A stretch of 64,000 bases of DNA from Labyrinthula sp. Ha (Eukaryota > Sar > Bigyra > Labyrinthulida > Labyrinthulaceae). A model generated the notes under the pieces. The model was not told where the DNA came from. It saw nothing but the letters and a program-made list of their open reading frames with translations, and did not search any database. Shown here piece after piece: positions 1-11,900 of this stretch. Position numbers and translations under genes: made by a program. Positions within the stretch are counted from its first letter, which is position 1, and each line of letters opens with the position of its first letter. The DNA is taken from NCBI GenBank assembly GCA_015227615.1, contig JAALGZ010000048.1, positions 1 through 64,000 on the forward strand, given 5' to 3'.

Positions 1-939
1 ATAGGCATTTTTTTCTATAATTACGCTGTTGTGGGAGTGATGTGCATTTTTGGGTACGAGTTTGGACTGCAGGGGAACGAAAGGCTCATCCCCTACCAGC
101 TAACTCAGTTTTATTTGGTCATGATCTCTGTTGTAATGTCCTGGTTAATAACATCATTGTTTCCTGATTTTACGATCTGGGCTCTCTTAGTTTGTCTCGG
201 ACTTTATGATCTGTTTGCTGTGTTGACACCATGTGGTCCATTAAATCTTCTTTTGAAGGTTGTTTCCAATAGAAACAGTCCTCCTGATGGTGCTCAGGCT
301 AATGGAGAGCAAGCTGAAAGGAGAGAAGGCCAGGTGATGGCTGGATTGTTATATGAGGTGAACACTGGAAGGTCGAAAGGGATGAGGGGGTATGCAAATG
401 GGGGAAGGAGCACTGGTGGGGGACAAGTAGGGGTACTTAATTTCATGGCTTCTGTAGATGGAACGAGTGAGGAGAAAGATAGAAGTGGGTTGAGTGAGGT
501 TAGTGAAAACAACGTAGCAGAAAGTAAAGCGAACGAAGAAGAAGGGGAAGCGGAGAAGTTGCTAACCAACGGGGAAGAAGTTGGTTTGGCCGAAGCGGAA
601 GCTTTAAGAATGGAGCAGGAGGAAAGACGTAGAAGAATTGCAGAAATTGAAGCTGAAGATTACGCTGAAAGCTCAAACTTGAAGCTTGGATTAGGAGACT
701 TTGTATTTTACTCAGTTTTGACTGCGAAATCTGCCGAATTTGGATTCTTGGCATTCATCTCAGTTGCGTGTTGTGTTTTATGGGGATTGTGTGCAACACT
801 TGTATTACTAAGTGTGTACCAAAAGGCACTCCCAGCGCTCCCAATTTCTATAGCTTTAGGTGTGACAACTTATATTGTCACCTTTAACTTCATCTCCCCA
901 TTAGCTGATGAACTCTCCTTGCAGATGGTATCATTTTAG
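1..939 (+). CDS. Presenilin, catalytic subunit of gamma-secretase (5' end outside window)
   Basis: Aspartyl intramembrane protease of the presenilin family. The reading frame is open from base 1, and the first ten codons already align with human presenilin-1 TM5 (an FYNYAVVGV-like stretch), so the gene continues upstream of the window. The first catalytic aspartate sits in GLYDLFAVL (codon at 208-210) and the second in GLGDFVFYS (GAC at 697-699). The C-terminal PALP motif, needed for the active-site conformation, is at 832-843. Between the aspartates lies a long hydrophilic loop (about 275-665) rich in Glu, Gly and Ser, where family members undergo endoproteolysis; it is poorly conserved, as expected. 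No intron is visible in this part. It converges with the ankyrin/SAM gene, leaving only 60 bp between stop codons. Identity is close to certain from the three motifs in order; substrates cannot be inferred. Confidence 0.97.
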   Translation: MGIFFYNYAVVGVMCIFGYEFGLQGNERLIPYQLTQFYLVMISVVMSWLITSLFPDFTIWALLVCLGLYDLFAVLTPCGPLNLLLKVVSNRNSPPDGAQANGEQAERREGQVMAGLLYEVNTGRSKGMRGYANGGRSTGGGQVGVLNFMASVDGTSEEKDRSGLSEVSENNVAESKANEEEGEAEKLLTNGEEVGLAEAEALRMEQEERRRRIAEIEAEDYAESSNLKLGLGDFVFYSVLTAKSAEFGFLAFISVACCVLWGLCATLVLLSVYQKALPALPISIALGVTTYIVTFNFISPLADELSLQMVSF

Positions 940-999
940 GAAATAGTCTTTTTGTAGATTTAAGATTCAAGTATTTTACAGTTTAGAAATATTTCAACG

Positions 1000-3699
1000 C
1001 TAAATTTTTTCGAGTTTTCTAATAATAGTTTCTCGATCTGTAAAGTTTTCAATTCCAATCTGTTGTAGCACTTCAGAATCAAAACAACTCCAGGAACCAA
1101 ACTGTGTGAATCCCGCGTCTAGAAATAAATCCAAGTAACAAGTTAAACCAACATCATATAACATAGCACCAATATCACTGTATACCATGTTAACATAATT
1201 TACAAGTGCTGGAGAACTTTCTTTTTTCATTGCCAACTTTTTCAAAGAAAAACTACTATAAACTTGACCCTTGCCCAGTGAATGATCTAAATATGTACAA
1301 TCCTCGCAAATTAAATAAGATCCCCTGCAATCATCTTCCTGAGTGTGTTGAGCTTCTATACAGCTGCAACTGAGAAATCCAACCTTTCCATGGTGTCGTG
1401 AAAAGGATTGGGAACAAACAACACAGAATGCTTGTACTTCTTCCTCAATCTGCGTAGTAAGCTTTAAGTAATAATTCAGTTTATATTTTCTATCTGCTCT
1501 GATGTAACTATTATAAAACTTTAATCTCTTCGGCTTTTTTAAACAGATGGATAAATCAATGTTGCGTTTTAATTTTTTCTTTCCTGGCTTATTTATCAAA
1601 GGAGAAGAAAGACAGAGCTTTAACAAAGAAATATCTCCAAATAAAATACTCAGACTCATAATTGAATGTGGACAATTTTTCATTTGATTTGTAAGTGGTT
1701 GCATCAAATCCTCTCCAGATTTCCAGGTTCCGTCAATTCGATACTGCGAAATATGTTCTACAAATTTTGTTAGAAGCTGCATGTCTAATTTTGACCCATT
1801 TCTTGCAAATCTATGAAACGCGAACCCAAAATGTTGGTAAAAATAAATCCAAGAGAAAGGGAAATCTTGTTGATTCGTGTGTCGTTGCCTACGAGTCGCT
1901 GGGAAAATCTTAGTCCTAAGAATTGCCCCTGAGGAAGCAAGTAAATCAAGAATTGAAAGATCAAACCTAGATTTTGCAAAATTCCGATCATCAACTGCAT
2001 TAACGCTACGAATTCTTTTCCATGCGTAACTGTAAGGAAATCCCTGCTGTCCATGAGAGACAGTGAGATCATACACGTCCTCATCTGTTAAACGACCGCT
2101 GGATCCGTTCGTAGCTTTAGTTGAAAACGCATCAAAATCCACATTTTCCAGCTTACTAAAAGCAGATGCATCACTAGTCGCAGATCGAAGAGTTACTATT
2201 GATCTTGTATGGTTTTCTTTTGAGAATGTTTTACCAATTCTTAGTCTAAGAAATTGTCTTCGATCCTTAAATGGGTTAAAACTTTGTTCATTATTCGTCT
2301 TAAACCGTCCATAAGTTAACAGAAGATTTAAAGCTTCGTAATCTAAATAAAAAAGACTTATTGTAATCGCAGAAAATGTATCTGAGCCTTCATGGGAAAG
2401 TTCACAACCTAATTCAAGTAAAAGTTTGGCTATACGAAAAGTATGTTCATTTCGATGATCGCGCAGCATACAGGTCATAATAGGAGTGTAGTTAAATGCC
2501 GTTGACTTGTGATTAATAATATCTTCTATTTCCTGTTTTTTTAATGCGTATCTTGATTCTCCAGCAACTGTAATCGTGGAATCTGAACTTAAAATGGATT
2601 CGGTCTCATCAGCATCATGTACTAGATTGGGCTGCTTGTCCAAATTTAAAAGAAGACGAAGAAAACGTTCTCGAGATTCATCTTTATATTTTGGAAAATT
2701 TGCCCGGCAACATGCGAAAATTGGTGTTAATTGAGTTGTTGTAGAAGAAGTAGTTCTTAGTTGAGGCGCTGCTTTGAGCATGATTTTAAACAAGTTGTAG
2801 TTATTGAAAAAAATACATATTTGAAGGGTGCTTAGTTTATTTCCAATTTCAGTAAGAACCTTTGTTGTTCGACTACTTCTTTGATTATTATTCTGGTCAT
2901 AAGAATAGTGATCAACCAAAGTTTGAAAAATATCACTTTGATATTTTTCTCCTAATTTCCTACTTTGAAATTTTACCGGATCAGAAAATGATAAATAATG
3001 AAAAAGATTTAATTCTTTATCCGTGCGAAAATCTCTTAAATCCCGATATTTTTGTACAAGAGAACGAGCTAAACGTAAGTCTGAATTTATTAAGGCAAGC
3101 GAAAGATAATTATCTGAAGAAAATGAATGTTTATTTCCATCTTGACTAATATCAGTATTTTCAAACTCACTTTGAGTTAGTACTCCAGAAGAAAATAAAG
3201 ATGTTAACACAGTATATTTTTCAAGACTGAGCGCAGTATCTTTTTGTACTGAAATTGGAGAGTGAATAGTCTTAGCAGCTAGAATACAGAGTATATGCAC
3301 CGGATCCAGATTAAGAGAATTCTTCCCCTTATAAAGCATACGCATGAGCTCAATATGATATCGATTTAGAACTTCGTCGGTTCTTAGATGAAGAAAAATA
3401 TTTGTAAAACCTTGAATCGCAGGATAGAGTCTATTAGAAGTGCAGTAGTGAAAAACATTATTGTCTTGGTTATCCTTGAAGGAAAGAAGACTTGATAAGT
3501 GAGTTTGAATGAAATCTTCTAGAACTTGTAGATTTTCTTCAGTCTTACATTCTTCAGACAAACTGTAGAGTTGTGATATATTTTCAGGTATGTCGCTAAA
3601 AAAGCAGCTAATCTCCTGGTTCATAACAGAAATTCTGTAATTTCGCCAGTGGTAACAGTAAAGTGGATGATTTGAGTCATACTGGGTTTCTCCGTCCAT
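1000..3699 (-). CDS. Large ankyrin-repeat protein with Cys-rich zinc-type module and C-terminal SAM domain
   Basis: A single uninterrupted frame of about 899 residues from the ATG at 3699. It is open a further 13 codons upstream with no ATG, so an upstream exon is possible. The N-terminal two thirds contain divergent ankyrin-like helices, for example DNQDNNVFHYC, KLSTLQICIFFNNYNLFKIM, and TPIMTCMLRD followed by RIAKLLLELGCEL and ALNLLLTYG. Near the C-terminus a Cys/His-rich stretch (CVVCSQSFSRHHG...CSC...CRGS...CEDC) looks like a small zinc-binding module. The last ~60 residues fit a sterile alpha motif: YLDLFLDAGF, then a loop, LQQIGIENFTDRETIIRKL. Ankyrin plus SAM proteins are usually cytosolic scaffolds; the partner is unknown. 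No signal peptide or membrane segment is seen. The domain calls rest on motif reading only; SAM is the firmest and the zinc module the weakest. Confidence 0.82.
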   Translation of the reverse strand: MDGETQYDSNHPLYCYHWRNYRISVMNQEISCFFSDIPENISQLYSLSEECKTEENLQVLEDFIQTHLSSLLSFKDNQDNNVFHYCTSNRLYPAIQGFTNIFLHLRTDEVLNRYHIELMRMLYKGKNSLNLDPVHILCILAAKTIHSPISVQKDTALSLEKYTVLTSLFSSGVLTQSEFENTDISQDGNKHSFSSDNYLSLALINSDLRLARSLVQKYRDLRDFRTDKELNLFHYLSFSDPVKFQSRKLGEKYQSDIFQTLVDHYSYDQNNNQRSSRTTKVLTEIGNKLSTLQICIFFNNYNLFKIMLKAAPQLRTTSSTTTQLTPIFACCRANFPKYKDESRERFLRLLLNLDKQPNLVHDADETESILSSDSTITVAGESRYALKKQEIEDIINHKSTAFNYTPIMTCMLRDHRNEHTFRIAKLLLELGCELSHEGSDTFSAITISLFYLDYEALNLLLTYGRFKTNNEQSFNPFKDRRQFLRLRIGKTFSKENHTRSIVTLRSATSDASAFSKLENVDFDAFSTKATNGSSGRLTDEDVYDLTVSHGQQGFPYSYAWKRIRSVNAVDDRNFAKSRFDLSILDLLASSGAILRTKIFPATRRQRHTNQQDFPFSWIYFYQHFGFAFHRFARNGSKLDMQLLTKFVEHISQYRIDGTWKSGEDLMQPLTNQMKNCPHSIMSLSILFGDISLLKLCLSSPLINKPGKKKLKRNIDLSICLKKPKRLKFYNSYIRADRKYKLNYYLKLTTQIEEEVQAFCVVCSQSFSRHHGKVGFLSCSCIEAQHTQEDDCRGSYLICEDCTYLDHSLGKGQVYSSFSLKKLAMKKESSPALVNYVNMVYSDIGAMLYDVGLTCYLDLFLDAGFTQFGSWSCFDSEVLQQIGIENFTDRETIIRKLEKI

Positions 3700-3739
3700 T
3701 AATAACCCGTTCTTTGGCTTCGTTCTGGTCTTCTTCAAT

Positions 3740-6698
3740 TAAGCAGTCGTTCCCTTTTTCTAGCGACCACATATGGTAATGCTGCATTGAGTGCTAGGGA
3801 ATGTATATAATGTTCATTTAGGAGCTTCTTAAGTATCATTCAAAGACTGTATCGGGCAGTAAATGGGATGCCCAAAATATAACAATTGCAGATTAGGATG
3901 TTCAAACTCCACAATATTGAAGCAAAAAAAATAAGATAGGTTTGTTCAAAAGGACAATTTCTTTAGAAAAAAAAACAATAATTTACAGAGGACTGGTGTG
4001 TTATCAAAATCCTAAATATTCTTAGCTAGTTTTATCTAAAGTTAACTTTCAAGACAAAGCGAATTTTTATTGATTCTCATGACGTCGAAAACAAACGCTG
4101 AGAGGATAATGATAAAAATTTAAGTGTTGTATAAACCGTAGTTCAAGGCTCAGAGTGAAGCCAAGCTGGAGTTGCAATACCATCGAGTTAAGAACTAGAG
4201 AGAGAGAATACATAGGGACTGGTATCGCACGCTATGTTACTTAAGTCTTTGGTTAAAATGAAATAGTCCTAAGCAACTTTAAAATTAATATGTTCTTCTT
4301 TTTATCCTCTAATGCCTGTGGCTATTCCTTTCTCTTGTATACCTCAACTCCACTAAACAACCACAAAAAAGTGTACTTTGAGGCATCTAGCATCAGGCAA
4401 TACTGCTCAGAACACCTTCAGGTTTAGTTCAATAAATATAGTCCATAGAAACTATGTACAAACTGGATCCAGCTATTTTCTGAGCCTAAGCATTTTTATA
4501 TGCAATCAACATCTAGTTTACACCGGTACCATGCACAAGAAGAGTAATTAGTAAGAACACTCACAGGAGTCTAGTATTACTATCCTTATCAGAGGAGTCG
4601 AGAACCAAAACAGGAATATTAAGTCAGAGGTTAATAAGCTGATAATAATAGGGTTAGATAATAAGAAATGTTCGTTATTGACCCTTAGGCTACGCTGTGA
4701 AAAAAATCTTTATACTTTCTCCACTTAAGCAAATTCTTAATAGTTTCTTTGACTGACTGAACATAAAAAATATGACAAGAGTGAAAAACTTTGTAGCTAG
4801 AAATTTATTCTACTGTAAGCCTGAATCTCAAAAGTATGCAGTACTAGATGCCTCGTAATATCATAAACTAAATGATTGTTAAGAAGACTGCTACAATAAA
4901 CCTAATATATGATGTTCTTCAATAAGTTGATGTTTGTAAATTTAAAAACAATTTTGTAAATTTAAGGATTTAATTTTCTGATACTAAGGAAAGGTTTCTA
5001 TCATATATTTCTTGCCAGAGCGCAGGTCCTTTGAATTAGCTCAAGAAAATGAAAAATTTTCCGTAGATTAATCAATTTGATCTGTGGATTTGGCTAAATA
5101 CATAATCAGAAATCCTACTGATTGGCATATTAGTATCTAGAGACTCACTAGATCCTGTCTTAATCATTAAACAGAATAGACAGGGTTACCATTAAAATTT
5201 TAACAACTGAGATATGCAGCTAGAGAAAACTTTCAAATAGTTTAGGAAGAAGTTTAGTTATAATCAGCCTTCTCCTTTACTCATGCATGGTTGTTGAAGC
5301 CGTATTTCATCATTTTATCTCTTTTGTTTTGAAAATAAAGAAATCAATTTTAGAAGGGGGTATTAGGCGGCAGCCTATCGTAGTAAATTTCTGGGACTAT
5401 TTCGTTGAATGTTTTAGGACAAGATCTTGGATTGAAACTAAAAGAGTGCGCGAAGGAACTTCTCTTCGCCGATTCAGAAAAAGTGAAATAATTCCCCGCG
5501 AGCTTCTTTGAATGCCCTAAACTTATTAAATTTCCATTAACTTTTTATGTATGCAAAATTCATTAACCTAATGAATTATTGTGTTTATAGCTAATTGTAA
5601 GCTAACACTTATCAACTCTTACTTAGAAAAAATTAAAGGATGTTACTGTTACAACATAATTTTATCCATCCAAAGCTCAGAATACTATATTAATAGTTTT
5701 TTGTTGGTTTGTTGAGAATCAAACTAATTAACTAAGTCAAACTGCGCGATCTTAGTTAGATTCAAGAGCTTTGAATTAAAAGCTAATTAACTGTAAGTAC
5801 CTTTACAAAACTGATATGGAATGTTTATAAGCATATACTGTAAAATAATGTTTTGATTTGTTTAATTCTATAAGAAGACCCTTGGATTTTTCATTCCTAT
5901 GATGTTACGGATTAGTCTGGAGGGATACTGACGATTTAAGTTTAGACATATCTCTTTTCAGACTCTTGAAATTTCGCAACCTTGACCAGAGTAGAATAAG
6001 TGCATTCACTTAAAGTATTAAGATTTAAGTTTTTTAACTATATGTAAATAATATTCACAGGAGTCAAGTGGTTCACTTCTTTCTTGTGTTACCTATACCA
6101 AACTACACAGTTGGGGAATTATCAGGTTCAGTTGACGTCAGAATTATTTCTTAAGTGATGCGAAATCATTAAATTTGACAATAATACTAAATAATCATTG
6201 TAAATTATATTAATTGTTTAAGTTAACCAACTTTAAGCTCTGATGGCATTTCTAGAAAGTTGTACCGAAATTGGGATTGAAGCGAGTATTGTGCAATTTT
6301 GCAAATGGATTACGTCAATAGCTCACCACTACATATAAATAAAGTTCGAAGTGTGATATTTGATAAATAAATAACATAAAAATAGTTTTCAATTAATTTT
6401 TTTTTAATAGGAAATAGTTCTCATCCTAATAATAGTAAAGACAGAGCGAAAGCAAAGAAACACACGTCCACAATCTTAGGGTCAAAGAATTAAATATTAA
6501 CAAGTTGGATTGTTTTAGACACACACACAGTTCCATCTTTTTATATCCCATTATCTCTTTCTCATTCAACTTTATAAATTGAAACTTCTTAGTTTATTCT
6601 CCTCAAAAAACCATTTCATTGATAACGCATCTTTAAGTTCCAACGGTTAAGTGTTCATATATCTCAATATTACATTACCGAAATGAGATCCTTTTAAA
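3740..6698. other. Gene-poor spacer, no convincing gene
   Basis: AT-rich and dense in stops in most frames. Two stretches have coding-like composition: 4140-4250, where overlapping frames read plausibly but stay short, and 5287-5511, an open stretch of about 70 codons. Neither resembles a family I know. They may be relics of decayed insertions. The 5' flank of the SWEET gene (6400-6698) contains A/T tracts and a five-codon upstream ORF at 6683. Confidence 0.5.
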
Positions 6699-7532
6699 AT
6701 GAGAGTTGGAAGAGGATCTGTTGAAGAAACTTCTCCTTTAGGCCTGTTACTCTCTTCTGCACCAGCAATTACATGTATTATTCTTTTTCTCTCTTCTACA
6801 CCTACCATAAAGCAAATTTATATATCCAATGACGTTGGAAACTACCCGCTTCTGCCATACATTTCAATGTTTACACAGTCACTAGTTTGGACATCTTATG
6901 GATTCTTAGTTCATAGTAACACAGTTATCATTCCAAACATAATGGGAACCATCTTAGGTCTTATTTACACAATTTTTTACCATATAACATACAAAAAGAC
7001 GTTTTCAAAAACTCCGAGACAATTTTCTACAACAAATAAAGACCAAGGATACCTTTCGAAACACTACGCTGTGGCAATTTTGCTCCTTTTACTACTTCTT
7101 GTACTCTTCTATGGTGATAATCCAGAAGATAATATTGGTTTTATGGGGATGTTCAGCACTATTTTGTTTAATTTCTCCCCACTAGTAGTTTTGCTTAGAG
7201 TTTGCAGGGAGAAATCCTGCGACTCGATGTCTTTTCCATTATGTCTGCTTGTATTCTGGAACTCTTTCTTTTGGGTTTTGTTTGGATGGTTTGTTAGGGA
7301 TGATTATACATTGTATGTTCCGAATGGTCTTAGCTTTATAGCGGGCTGTATTCAAATTTTCTGCTTTCTTTCTTTTGGAAACATTAAACAAGAATTTAAA
7401 TTTCTTCTTTGCTATAGCTCTCAAAGTGAAAAATTAAGTGATGGAGAAGATGAAAAACTTAACGCTGAAATTCGAGAAGGTAATGAGTTTCAAGATGTTC
7501 TAACAAAGAACAAAGGCATAACCTTAGAATAA
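6699..7532 (+). CDS. SWEET (MtN3/saliva) sugar uniporter
   Basis: Seven-helix sugar facilitator of the SWEET family, 277 residues and intronless. Two MtN3/saliva triple-helix units are visible, roughly residues 15-100 and 122-228, separated by a basic linker and a very hydrophobic linker helix (VAILLLLLLLVLFYG). Each unit has the expected Asn in the third helix of the bundle (IIPNIMGT and YVPNGLSF), the residues that line the sugar pocket in characterised SWEETs. SSTPTIKQIY and REKSCDSMSFPL correspond to the conserved PxxT/PxxS helix-hinge regions. The tail of about 45 residues is acidic and cytosolic. The start at 6699 leaves a short N-terminus before helix 1, normal for the family. A five-codon upstream ORF lies directly before it. 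Function would be passive transport of mono- or disaccharides at the plasma membrane or an internal membrane; the substrate cannot be told from sequence. Confidence 0.95.
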   Translation: MRVGRGSVEETSPLGLLLSSAPAITCIILFLSSTPTIKQIYISNDVGNYPLLPYISMFTQSLVWTSYGFLVHSNTVIIPNIMGTILGLIYTIFYHITYKKTFSKTPRQFSTTNKDQGYLSKHYAVAILLLLLLLVLFYGDNPEDNIGFMGMFSTILFNFSPLVVLLRVCREKSCDSMSFPLCLLVFWNSFFWVLFGWFVRDDYTLYVPNGLSFIAGCIQIFCFLSFGNIKQEFKFLLCYSSQSEKLSDGEDEKLNAEIREGNEFQDVLTKNKGITLE

Positions 7533-10500
7533 TCGTGTTTTGTTTGTATGGTGAATATTTTCGAAGATTTGTTTATGCTCCCCTTGTTGAAAGAATAAAC
7601 AAATGGAGCGTATTTTTTCTTTTCGCAATCCAAACCTTAACTTTTTTGTTACAATACTATTCTAAAAGTTCTCATGTCCTAAGATATTAAAACCTAGGAA
7701 AACTTATAATGTTCTTTTTAATGGTTCTTTTTTAATTGTATATATTTCCGACAACCCAACAGTGTGGAAAACATAGGATTCATTGGGATATCCATAATGT
7801 ATTACTTAGTTCGGAATTAGAAGGTCTTTCGAAGACAGTACACTAGAGAATAAATTTTTCTTGATATCACAAACTCTAGATTTAAAGTTTTTGATTGTGT
7901 TGAAGAAACATGAAACTCGATAAGTTTTTCTATCTCGAAGTAGATATGTAAAAATAAATAAGTATCTCCTACACTTACAGAGTTAGGCGAGCTTAATACA
8001 CCTCAAGCAATAACTTCTTGAAATTACACTGGTTTTCTAATCTATTGTTAAAATTTTGTTTTTAGAGAAAAGAGAACGTTCTTGTTGCTTCTTCAAGTTT
8101 TGGCTCACTAGAAATACACTGTTTCAGCTAGAACAGGGAGAAAGCTGGTTGTGGATGTTCTAATGCTGGCAACTATGCGCGAGCTTTTCTATCGACAAAT
8201 CAATAATCTCAGGTGCTCTTTTTCCTGAATGGTTTTATATATACTGTGTGGATAATTTTCAGTTTATGGGTTATATTATCATCTGTAGAGATCAAACTAT
8301 CATGTTTGGTTAACTCAAAAGGCACATAATGTAACTATAGTGGGTACTACAGCCTAAACACAGTAATCTAATATAACTTATGGCTATTAGATACAATGGA
8401 GAAATAAAAGATTTTTGTACACTATTACGTAGTATTAAAATCGCTTCGTAAGATATATGAAGTACTGGCCGTTATTAGTTTCCTCGTTTTGGGCAGAGTA
8501 AAATTAGAGCTGGAGAATTCTTAATACTGAGAACAAGTTCCGCGTTCAGTTACAGCACCTTGGTGATTTTTTTGAACTTAATGTGAAAAAGGAACCTTGG
8601 TTTATTTCCTAGTTGTTATCTTCAAGTCTTCATGGGGTACTTTGAGTGAAACAGAGAAATCTTTATGGAGGAACAAAAGTTCGTTCATGTGCCGGTTGAA
8701 AAAAAACTTATTTTTTTCCATCCCTGATGGCTTTGAACAGCACATTGTTTTTGATGATTATAAGCACAGCAGCATAGTTACTCCTCCATCACTAGCTGCT
8801 GGGTCCACGAGAATCTTGAAAGCTTTAATTATGCACTGTTTTCAGGAATCCTACACTAATTACCAATAGGAACTGGTTCAAGCCTGTCTGATAGAACTAA
8901 CTCAAGTAATATCATCTGGTTTAGTGTGACAAGGTAATTCTTAATGTCTTCTGGCGGTAATGAAACTAATAACTAAGATCTCAGATTAGGGGATCAACCG
9001 AGTAATCTTTGATACTGACAGTCTAATCATGAAAAACTATAATAATGTTGAAAAACTTTGAAGTTCAATGATATAAGTGGTCAGATGAACTACGTTCAAT
9101 TTACTCGGCAATCAGGCAAAGAACAGTCGAACCAACATGCGGTTTTTCTAGTCTCCAAGCTAAAGCTTTTTCTTAGAATAGTTATTAAAACTCAAAATAT
9201 GGGTATTTCATCCTGCTTTTACTCAAAAGCTTTGAAAGTATTTTCTCTTTGAGATGGACAATATTTTGTTTCAAGCGAACTAATCATGGAAGATTTTAAT
9301 GTTTCATCTTCTCTTTTTCATTCTAGGTTAGTGTCGAGGACATTTTCTGTTTTTCCAAATATTGAAGGACTTGTAGTCAATGCTTATAGACAACCAGAGA
9401 TGGTAAGGCTAAAAGCAGTTATATACTTTCTGAAGGATCTCCCGCTAAAAATCAGTTCATTTCAAGGGTTGAATTTAAGCTTTGCACAACCTATTCTTTG
9501 TTCTTTTCTGTTGCAGAGATACTTATTTTCACTTTTAGGGTCTAAGCAGTCGAAATTAATGAGAGTGAATAGTTGTTTTCCAGTGAGCTTAGCTATAGGT
9601 TATTTTTTTCAAGGGAAAACAACAAGGAAAGAATGTATTTTAATCGGTTCTTTGTTTGTGAATTCCAAGAATATAAATCTGGCAGCTGTGAAATAACTGT
9701 ACGCAGAAACTTGGTTTGACCATTGTGTTCTGAAATATTTTCAAAAGATATGGTTTTTATGCTTAAAACTGAAAAGGAGGAGCGTTTAAGCTTTTGGGCA
9801 TGAAATATATAAGATTAATCTTTTAAAACTTTCAATGATTAGCTAATAGAAGAAGTCACTTTATTTGTATACCTGTTTTTTTCCTGGTATATAATTTGCA
9901 AGAAGCAAAAATATAATCTGGAAAAGATAAAATCTTCTCTACTATGTGAAGAAGAGTTTAAGTAAACCAATAAAAGCTTTGAAGATTAGTACTGTAATGA
10001 AATCCAGTCTGTAAAAACTTCAAACCACACTAGAAACTTATTGTGTTCTTCATAGTATCTACCCCGCATCATTCCAGCACTTTGGGTCTATCTTCTCACC
10101 TCCAGCTTACTTTTTTGTTATTCTTAATGTCTTATGGTTTTCCATTCTGTTTACTTCGGGTAGAAATAATGTTTATACAAAAGTTTTTTGTTTTGAAGAA
10201 CTACCAATGTTTTTTCATGGCTTAACTATATTATTTTTCCTTGGCATTGTATCGATAATAGCTCTACTCGTTCAAGTCTCAATCCACCACACACAATTTA
10301 AAGCTGCAGTCTAACAAATAGAGATATGAAGCTTCTCAATCTACAGCACATTCCAGCTTGTAAACTATAAATAGTGGATCAATTTGAGTCTTAACAGTTA
10401 CTACCTTTCTGTAAAGTTGAAAATAACCAGTTCACTATCACTACACTCTTTAGACAAGACAGTGCTACAAAAAAAACACAAATATTTATCTTCTTCTCCT

Positions 10501-10836
10501 TAGTTGGTTCTCTAGGAAAATCTACTTTATGCAACTGTAAATTTGAGAGTATCTAATAAAAATGGTAAATCAGTCAACCGTTTAATGAAAAAAGAGTCGA
10601 GAGTTGAGCCATGGCTCCACATTACTCATTTAAAACAGCTCTATTGAATAAATTTACCCAAATTTCTTGGTGAGGAAACTCATTTACTGACTCGTTTCAA
10701 TATCCTGAGTCATGAAATTGTAAGTACCAGTCATAGATTGTGTTTCAGTTTCAACTTTGGTAAGTTTCACTGCAATATAAACACAACTAAACCAAGAAGA
10801 ACCAGAACGCTTTCTATACACCTGCTCTCAAGCTAA
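7533..10836. other. Gene-poor spacer with doubtful open stretches
   Basis: Mostly non-coding AT-rich sequence. Open stretches at 8597-8869, 9058-9252 and 9286-9696 (the last about 136 codons from an ATG) lie on the plus strand but match no family I recognise and have no visible domain, signal peptide or flanking splice sites joining them. They could be relics of an old insertion. No RNA gene or clear repeat was found. Confidence 0.4.
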
Positions 10837-11646
10837 ATGAATATTATCCTATTATTTTTTCTATTTATTACCACGTACGCTCAGGTTTGTTTAGAACAAT
10901 ACGAACAATGTGGTGGGCAAGACTTTATCCAAGTTGGAACTTGTTGTGAATCCCTTTCTTGTGTTGAACTAAATGTTTTCTATTTCCAGTGTCAAGATGT
11001 AAATTCTTCAACAACACTACCCACAGGAGAGCCTACAGAGTCACCTTCAATAAACCCTTTAGGTTCTCCTTCCCTATCCCCTACAAACTCACCATCTAGG
11101 TCTCCTTTCTTGCTTTCAAATTCTCCATCTAAGTCTCCTTCAACAAGTCCATCAGAGGCACCAACTTCCTCCCCAAATATTTCTACATCTACTCCTTCTG
11201 CTTCTCCAATCTTATCCCAATCAGAAACTGATTCATCAACTGATGATGAAGATAAACTTGATACTGGACTGATAATACTTGGGAGTATTAGTATGCTAAG
11301 TCTCTGTGTTTTAATCTTACTCTTGGGAGTCATATATATGTATGTAAGAGAAAGAGAAGAAGAAAATCCTAATGAAGTCATCCGTGGCAGAAAGTCAAAG
11401 ACAGGTGGACGTTACAATAGATTTGGTCAAATTTTATCTGTACGTCTGCATAAGAGGTTCAGTAGGGAAACAGAAAAAGTTCTATCTCGATCAGCTTCTG
11501 TATCTGCAAATGATGTTCTTTCAGTACATAGTTATCCACAGAAAGCAAATACTGAAATCATATTATCAAATTCTGCGTCTCAGGATCAGCTGGTTCCTTC
11601 GAGAACAATACACACACCAGAAAGTAGAATAACCAAATATTTGTAA
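10837..11646 (+). CDS. CBM1-like, mucin-linker, single-pass receptor-type protein (copy A)
   Basis: Type I membrane protein of 269 residues. Order: signal peptide (residues 1-15, cleaved near TYAQ), one small Cys-rich domain (about 17-53), a Ser/Thr/Pro linker (55-125) with recurrent SPS/SPT units, one membrane helix (about 143-169) and a cytosolic tail. The Cys-rich domain fits the fungal-type cellulose-binding module CBM1: YEQCGG, spaced Cys residues, then NVFYFQC, close to the CBM1 signature QCGG...C...NxxYxQC. CBM1 binds cellulose and related polysaccharides, usually behind exactly such a linker; a membrane-anchored form suggests wall or food-particle adhesion or sensing. The tail shares ETEKVLSRSAS and DVLSVHSYPQ with copies B and C and carries several R-x-x-S or R-S-x-S sites. 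It is the most diverged of the three paralogues and the best CBM1 match. Ligand and signalling role are inferred. Confidence 0.85.
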   Translation: MNIILLFFLFITTYAQVCLEQYEQCGGQDFIQVGTCCESLSCVELNVFYFQCQDVNSSTTLPTGEPTESPSINPLGSPSLSPTNSPSRSPFLLSNSPSKSPSTSPSEAPTSSPNISTSTPSASPILSQSETDSSTDDEDKLDTGLIILGSISMLSLCVLILLLGVIYMYVREREEENPNEVIRGRKSKTGGRYNRFGQILSVRLHKRFSRETEKVLSRSASVSANDVLSVHSYPQKANTEIILSNSASQDQLVPSRTIHTPESRITKYL

Positions 11647-11900
11647 TAGTATGTTCTTTACAATATTACATTAGCACAACTTGCTGGTAGTGATATTTAT
11701 TCCCTTTTCCTATTTAGAATAATTGTGTGTTGAAGGATAGTTTTGTTTTTTTTTTATCTGGAAGGTAATGGCTTTCTTCTGTTTTGGTTGGAAAAGCAGA
11801 AAGTATTGTTTATTAGCGAATATTAATGCTGGGTTTTAATTATGCGAAACTGGTAAAAATTTTAAGTAATTTTTTTTGGCTTTTTAACTCAGCGCACTAG

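Noticed and set aside
8597-9696. Three successive plus-strand open stretches
   Set aside because: No motif, signal peptide or plausible tiny introns join them; treated as spacer content, not genes.
10992-11381. Long open frame opposite the mucin-type linker
   Set aside because: It is the antisense shadow of the Ser/Thr/Pro repeat codons of receptor copy A; the sense frame has signal peptide, Cys domain and helix.
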